In this document: piece after piece, positions 8,680 to 11,526 of the stretch
Position numbering within the stretch: position 1 is the stretch's first letter
Layout of the letters: every line of letters begins with the position of its first letter
Source: Gammaproteobacteria bacterium
GTDB lineage: Bacteria; Pseudomonadota; Gammaproteobacteria; Arenicellales; UBA868
Assembly: GCA_003529705.1 (NCBI GenBank)
Contig: DPVA01000123.1
Location: 1,275-12,800 of the forward strand
Length of the DNA: 11,526 nt
Reading direction: 5' to 3'
Translations under genes and position numbers: made by a program
The notes under the pieces: model-generated
Told to the model about the DNA's origin: nothing
Seen by the model: only the letters and a program-made list of their open reading frames with translations
Databases searched by the model: none

Positions 8680-8716
8680 ACACGACCCAGTTTCGTTCCC
8701 TCTCGCCCTGCATCAG

Positions 8717-8736
8717 GCCCCGCTTCGGGCGCTTTT
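8717..8736 (+). terminator. Weak candidate terminator after the dihydroorotase gene
   Basis: GCCC and GGGC (8717-8720 and 8727-8730) can form a 4-bp stem around CGCTTC, followed by GCTTTTC. It lies in the 68-bp gap between the convergent dihydroorotase and recR genes. The stem is short and the T-tract has only four bases, so this is a tentative call. No matching terminator in the recR direction is visible in the gap. Confidence 0.35.
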
Positions 8737-8747
8737 CAGATTTTACT

Positions 8748-9356
8748 CTAGGCACTCTTCACCAGAATCCGGCGATCTGAAAAGGCCTGGTTAAGAGTAT
8801 TGGCATCCATATATTCAAGTTCGCCACCGGCTGGCACGCCGCGTGCGAGTCGGCTGACCTTGATGCTTTGCGGCTGGAGAAGGTCGCTCAGATAATCTGC
8901 AGTGGCCTGCCCTTCTACCGTTAGGTTGGTGCCCAAGATGACTTCTTCCACCAGGCCTTGGGCAACAACTTCCAGGAGACGCTCGAATCCCAACTGGTCC
9001 GGCCCAATTCCATCAAGCGGTGAAAGATGCCCCATGAGAACGAAGTAGTATCCTGTGTAGGCACCAGCCTGCTCAATGGTATCCAGATCGGCCGGGGTTT
9101 CGACGACACATAACAGGGATTCGTCCCTCTTTCCTGATTCACAGACATCACACAGGGGATGCTCGCTGAAATTATTACAACGCTCACAATGATTCACACC
9201 GACAACGGCGGCGTGGAGGGCCTGCGCAAGCAGCTTTCCACCTTCCCTATCTCGTTCTAAAAGATGGAAAGCCATCCGACCGGCCGTTCTTGGGCCGACA
9301 CCCGGAAGGCGGCGCAATGCCTCCTTCAGCCGATCAATTGCTTCCCCGTTAGCCAT
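8748..9356 (-). CDS. recR: Recombination mediator protein RecR
   Basis: RecR works with RecO (and RecF) to load RecA on single-stranded gaps during recombinational repair. At 202 residues it is the usual length. The N-terminal helix-hairpin-helix contains [17 protein letters not shown] (about 17-33). A C4 zinc motif follows with Cys57, Cys60, Cys69 and Cys72 (CERC, then CDVC). The Toprim domain runs from about 80 to 175, with Glu86 in VVETPADL and the characteristic [17 protein letters not shown]. The [20 protein letters not shown] signature (about 169-188) and a short C-terminal strand complete the family pattern. The start at 9356 overlaps the end of ybaB by 8 nt, in the standard dnaX-ybaB-recR order, so translation is probably coupled. 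A stable RNA hairpin ends 4 nt before its ATG. Confidence 0.96.
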   Translation of the reverse strand: MANGEAIDRLKEALRRLPGVGPRTAGRMAFHLLERDREGGKLLAQALHAAVVGVNHCERCNNFSEHPLCDVCESGKRDESLLCVVETPADLDTIEQAGAYTGYYFVLMGHLSPLDGIGPDQLGFERLLEVVAQGLVEEVILGTNLTVEGQATADYLSDLLQPQSIKVSRLARGVPAGGELEYMDANTLNQAFSDRRILVKSA

Positions 9357-9678
9357 TCATCCCCGGAATATTCAATCCGGGGATATTAATCCCCGAAGCC
9401 AATCCCCCCATCTTTTCCTGAGTCACTTGCTCGACTCGGCGGACTGCGTCATTGACGGCCGCCGCAATCAGATCCTCCATGACTTCCTTGTCATCACTCG
9501 CAAGCGCATCATCAATCGAAACCCGACGTACGTCATAACGGCAAGTCATCACGACCTCGACCATTCCCCCACCAGAAACACCAGTGACTTCAATGCTGGC
9601 CAGAGATTCCTGCGCGGTCTTAAGTTTCTCCTGCATCTCCTGGGCCTGCTTCATTATGTTACCCAAGGGTCCTTTCAT
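9349..9678 (-). CDS. ybaB: YbaB/EbfC family nucleoid-associated protein
   Basis: YbaB/EbfC proteins are small dimeric DNA-binding proteins associated with the nucleoid; their gene almost always sits between dnaX and recR. The 109-residue product shows the family pattern: the N-terminal helix [28 protein letters not shown], the RRVSIDDAL strand, and [23 protein letters not shown] leading to KMGGLASG. The last residues form a small peptide repeat ([12 protein letters not shown]) replacing the Pro/Met-rich tail I recall from E. coli. The ATG overlaps the dnaX stop as ATGA, and the purine-rich GAGGAAAAGAGA just upstream, inside dnaX, provides a ribosome binding site. The end overlaps recR by 8 nt. 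The repeated codons at the 3' end create two alternative RNA hairpins. Confidence 0.95.
   Translation of the reverse strand: MKGPLGNIMKQAQEMQEKLKTAQESLASIEVTGVSGGGMVEVVMTCRYDVRRVSIDDALASDDKEVMEDLIAAAVNDAVRRVEQVTQEKMGGLASGINIPGLNIPGMNG
9361..9394 (-). promoter_or_regulatory. Two mutually exclusive RNA hairpins at the ybaB/recR junction
   Basis: In the mRNA (minus strand), GGGGAT (9394-9389) can pair with ATCCCC (9384-9379) around loop TAAT. Alternatively CCCCGGA (9382-9376) can pair with TCCGGGG (9367-9361) around an 8-nt loop. The two stems share CCCC and cannot coexist. The second stem ends 4 nt before the recR ATG and buries the only G-rich candidate Shine-Dalgarno (GGGG at 9364-9361). The sequence is also ybaB coding sequence (Ile-Asn-Ile-Pro-Gly repeats). 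The pairing is plain; a regulatory function is inferred. Confidence 0.5.
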
Positions 9679-11381
9679 TCTCTTTTCCTCTGTTGTCTGC
9701 CTGGCGTGACCGACTCCGGCACCACCGTAGCATCAAATGCCGATACCAGTCCCTGAACTGCCGGATCATCCATCAAGGTCTTGTACGCCTGATCTTTCTC
9801 TTCCTGCTCACGCCGAAGCCGTAGCATTTCAGGCGTTTCACCTGAAACATTGCTATTCTCGGTAATTTCCAGCCGGACGGAGTCGCCGCAAAAAGCCTCG
9901 AGTTTTTTTTCCAATGACTTCTGCCGAGAAGGACTGCGCATCGATGCCAACCCGGGCATCAGGGATAGGGTCAGAACCCGCCCCTTTGCGTCATAGGACT
10001 CGGGGCACAGGTTCATGGCCAGTTCCCGAGTAATACCGGTAAAGGCGCTGGCCTCCACGAAAGCGGCCCATACCGCTGGCTCCGAGATCGCAGGGGTTCC
10101 GGAATCAGCATTTTCCGCAACGCCTGAAAAGCCAGGTATTGCTTCCGCACGCGGCATTGGCTTCGATGTGACCGCCTGATGGGAGCTGTCCTTCTTTAAC
10201 TGAACTCCTTTCGCCGTTCCTTTCCTTGGGGGATTAGAAGACGAAACCGACTTCTTGACCCGTGACTGACCGGTATCCCCGCTCGGGTCAGATTCCTCTT
10301 CGGGGGAAAACGTCAGCATCCGCAATAGTGTCATCTCAAACCCCGACGCCGGATCAGGCGCGAGCGGCAGATCACGTTTACCCATAAGTCCAATCTGGTA
10401 GTAAAGCTGGACATCCTCTTTTTGGAGACGGGAGGCCAACTCCTTGACGATGCGAGAATCGGCCTGTTTGGCTACCACTGCTTCAGGAAGTACCTGGAAT
10501 AGTGATACGTTGTGCAACACAGTTAATAATTCATCCAGCGCGCTCAGGTAATCGATCGGCCGCTCGGTCATGCTTGCAACCGTATCGATCAGAGCACCGC
10601 CATCATTTCCTGCCAGCGCTAACAGGATGGCATCCACATGATGCGACTCGATCATACCCAGCATGTCACGCACTTCATCACCTGTGACGGAACCATCACC
10701 AAAGGCAATACCCTGATCCAGAAGACTCAGTCCATCCCGCATACTTCCGTCTGCCGCTCTTGAGAGAATTGCTAGGCCGGTCTCGTCAAAACTTAGACCC
10801 TCAGACCGGACAATTGCCTCAAGTTGGCCGCCGATTTCCTGCGCATCGAGGCGCCGCAGATTAAATTGGAGACATCGCGAAAGAATTGTTGCAGGCAACT
10901 TCTGGGAATCAGTGGTTGCCAGCAGAAACTTCACATGAGGCGGAGGCTCTTCAAGTGTTTTCAACAAGGCATTGAAACTGTGCCCGGACAGCATGTGTAC
11001 CTCGTCAATCAGGTATATCTTGTAACGTCCTTGGGTTGGGGCATATTGAACATTGTCGAGGATTTCACGGGTATCATCGACCCGCGTGCGCGAGGCCGCA
11101 TCAATTTCAATCAAATCAATATAGCGCCCTTCATCGACACTCTGGCAACTGCCGCACTCACCACATGGTTCGGCCTGTTGGCCTTGCTCGCAGTTCACTG
11201 CTTTTGCGAGAATCCGCGCCAGTGTGGTCTTGCCCACGCCCCGTGTGCCGCTAAAAAGGAAGGCATGATGCACCCGGTCTTGCTGAAGCGCATTACACAA
11301 GGCGTTAACAACGTGATCCTGGCCCACCACATCGGCGAAACGTCGGGGCCGCCACTTGCGGGCGAGTGCCTGATAACTCAT
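9675..11381 (-). CDS. dnaX: DNA polymerase III subunits gamma/tau (DnaX)
   Basis: DnaX is the ATPase motor of the clamp loader and, as tau, couples the polymerase cores and the DnaB helicase at the replication fork. The 568-residue protein begins [21 protein letters not shown], as in E. coli. Domain I has Walker A GTRGVGKT (45-52), zinc cysteines at 64, 73, 76 and 79, Walker B LIDEVH (124-129) and the sensor/arginine-finger SRC (168-170). Domains II and III follow to about residue 365. A Ser/Lys/Pro-rich linker runs to about 425. The C-terminal domain, from about 430 ([10 protein letters not shown]...[17 protein letters not shown]), corresponds to tau domain V, which binds the polymerase alpha subunit. 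No Shine-Dalgarno is visible before the ATG, but the N-terminal homology fixes it. The stop overlaps the ybaB start (ATGA). An A8 run at codons 491-493 is a possible frameshift site. Confidence 0.97.
   Translation of the reverse strand: MSYQALARKWRPRRFADVVGQDHVVNALCNALQQDRVHHAFLFSGTRGVGKTTLARILAKAVNCEQGQQAEPCGECGSCQSVDEGRYIDLIEIDAASRTRVDDTREILDNVQYAPTQGRYKIYLIDEVHMLSGHSFNALLKTLEEPPPHVKFLLATTDSQKLPATILSRCLQFNLRRLDAQEIGGQLEAIVRSEGLSFDETGLAILSRAADGSMRDGLSLLDQGIAFGDGSVTGDEVRDMLGMIESHHVDAILLALAGNDGGALIDTVASMTERPIDYLSALDELLTVLHNVSLFQVLPEAVVAKQADSRIVKELASRLQKEDVQLYYQIGLMGKRDLPLAPDPASGFEMTLLRMLTFSPEEESDPSGDTGQSRVKKSVSSSNPPRKGTAKGVQLKKDSSHQAVTSKPMPRAEAIPGFSGVAENADSGTPAISEPAVWAAFVEASAFTGITRELAMNLCPESYDAKGRVLTLSLMPGLASMRSPSRQKSLEKKLEAFCGDSVRLEITENSNVSGETPEMLRLRREQEEKDQAYKTLMDDPAVQGLVSAFDATVVPESVTPGRQQRKRE
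9903..9910 (-). other. A8 homopolymer in dnaX, candidate slippage site
   Basis: The coding strand reads TTG GAA AAA AAA CTC, giving eight consecutive As in the frame A AAA AAA, which permits -1 re-pairing of both tRNAs. A -1 shift would add 16 residues after Lys493 and stop at TAG, giving 509 residues instead of 568. I see no strong stimulatory hairpin right downstream and no clear upstream Shine-Dalgarno-like enhancer. Ordinary Lys-Lys codon use is therefore the default reading. Confidence 0.35.
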
Positions 11382-11391
11382 GAAAGGAGCG

Positions 11392-11408
11392 CTGGAGCAA
11401 TGATCCAG
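11392..11408 (-). repeat. Small hairpin upstream of the dnaX start
   Basis: CTGGA and TCCAG arms (11408-11404 and 11396-11392 on the minus strand) are separated by 7 nt and end 10 nt before the dnaX ATG. The leader between ffs and dnaX is only 67 nt, lacks a Shine-Dalgarno, and shows no convincing promoter. Confidence 0.4.
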
Positions 11409-11441
11409 TTAAGCTTGTTGCGTGTAGCCAAATCCTGATCC

Positions 11442-11470
11442 AAAAAAATGGAGACGGCGCCAGCCTGCCC
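11442..11470 (-). terminator. U-tract terminator of the 4.5S RNA
   Basis: Seven Ts on the minus strand (11448-11442) directly follow the 3' arm of the SRP RNA. The long terminal helix of that RNA, whose other arm is outside the window, would supply the terminator stem. dnaX starts 61 nt beyond the tract, so dnaX must depend on readthrough or on a promoter inside this short gap. Confidence 0.65.
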
Positions 11471-11526
11471 GACCCCGGCACCCGATTCGGATGCTGCGGC
11501 TGCTTCCTTCCGGACCTGACCGGGTT
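11449..11526 (-). ncRNA. ffs: 4.5S signal recognition particle RNA (3' part; 5' end beyond the right edge)
   Basis: The SRP RNA pairs with Ffh to target nascent membrane proteins to FtsY and the translocon. On the minus strand, bases 11521-11498 carry the near-invariant domain IV sequence, GGTCAGGTCCGG then AAGGAAGCAGCC. Its GGAA tetraloop is at 11511-11508, and the asymmetric internal loop that binds the Ffh M domain is present. The following bases read GTGCCGGGG and GCTGGC, resembling the E. coli 3' arm. The molecule ends near GTCTCCA just before a T-tract. The complementary 5' arm must lie right of 11526. Placement immediately upstream of dnaX is, as I recall, common in proteobacteria. Confidence 0.93.

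Noticed and set aside
9361..9394. The ybaB/recR repeat as a terminator or transposon end
   Set aside because: No T-tract follows either stem, and the sequence is in-frame ybaB coding sequence with a matching peptide repeat.
10824..11438. 204-codon plus-strand open frame opposite dnaX
   Set aside because: It is fully antisense to the conserved 5' part of dnaX, has no recognisable motif or ribosome binding site, and its length is explained by the codon bias of the real gene.

Overview
The window is ordinary bacterial chromosome of about mid-50s % GC. It is densely packed with housekeeping genes for chromosome maintenance, replication and repair. I see no insertion sequence, prophage, CRISPR array, toxin-antitoxin pair or recognisable defence system. 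The set smc + zipA + ligA together with dnaX-ybaB-recR points to a proteobacterium that uses SMC rather than MukB. The DksA is the classical four-cysteine gammaproteobacterial type. ZipA, by contrast, has a long two-domain cytoplasmic part that I associate, from memory, with betaproteobacterial ZipA proteins. A deep-branching gammaproteobacterium, or a lineage near the gamma/beta split, fits best, but this is inference.

Layout, left to right. Positions 1-1152 (minus): ligA, NAD-dependent DNA ligase, with its 3' part beyond the left edge. 1210-2394 (minus): zipA. 2397-5897 (minus): smc. These three read smc > zipA > ligA, with 2 nt and 57 nt gaps, and look like one operon. 5898-6063: an AT-rich leader with paired direct repeats and a perfect TATAAT, probably the smc promoter region. 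6064-6669 (minus): a YibF-like glutathione S-transferase. 6670-6793: a divergent promoter region. 6794-7234 (plus): dksA, followed by a clear intrinsic terminator. 7360-8679 (plus): a dihydroorotase-family amidohydrolase. 8748-9356, 9349-9678 and 9675-11381 (all minus): recR, ybaB and dnaX, read dnaX > ybaB > recR with overlapping ends, convergent with the dihydroorotase. 11449-11526 (minus): the 3' part of the 4.5S signal recognition particle RNA (ffs), with its U-tract terminator, just upstream of dnaX. No gene-free stretch exceeds about 170 bases.

Functionally, dnaX (clamp loader), ybaB (nucleoid-associated protein), recR (recombinational gap repair), ligA (nick sealing), smc (chromosome compaction and segregation) and zipA (Z-ring anchoring) cover replication, repair, segregation and division. 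dksA links transcription to the stringent response, and the dihydroorotase supplies pyrimidines.

The points most worth a second look are regulatory or architectural rather than a new system. They are a tandem duplication of the FtsZ-binding fold in ZipA, an in-frame A8 slippery run inside the tau-specific part of dnaX, two mutually exclusive RNA hairpins at the ybaB/recR junction, a repeat-rich smc upstream region, a dksA promoter with a GC-rich discriminator, and a Gln in place of the first metal-binding His of the dihydroorotase.
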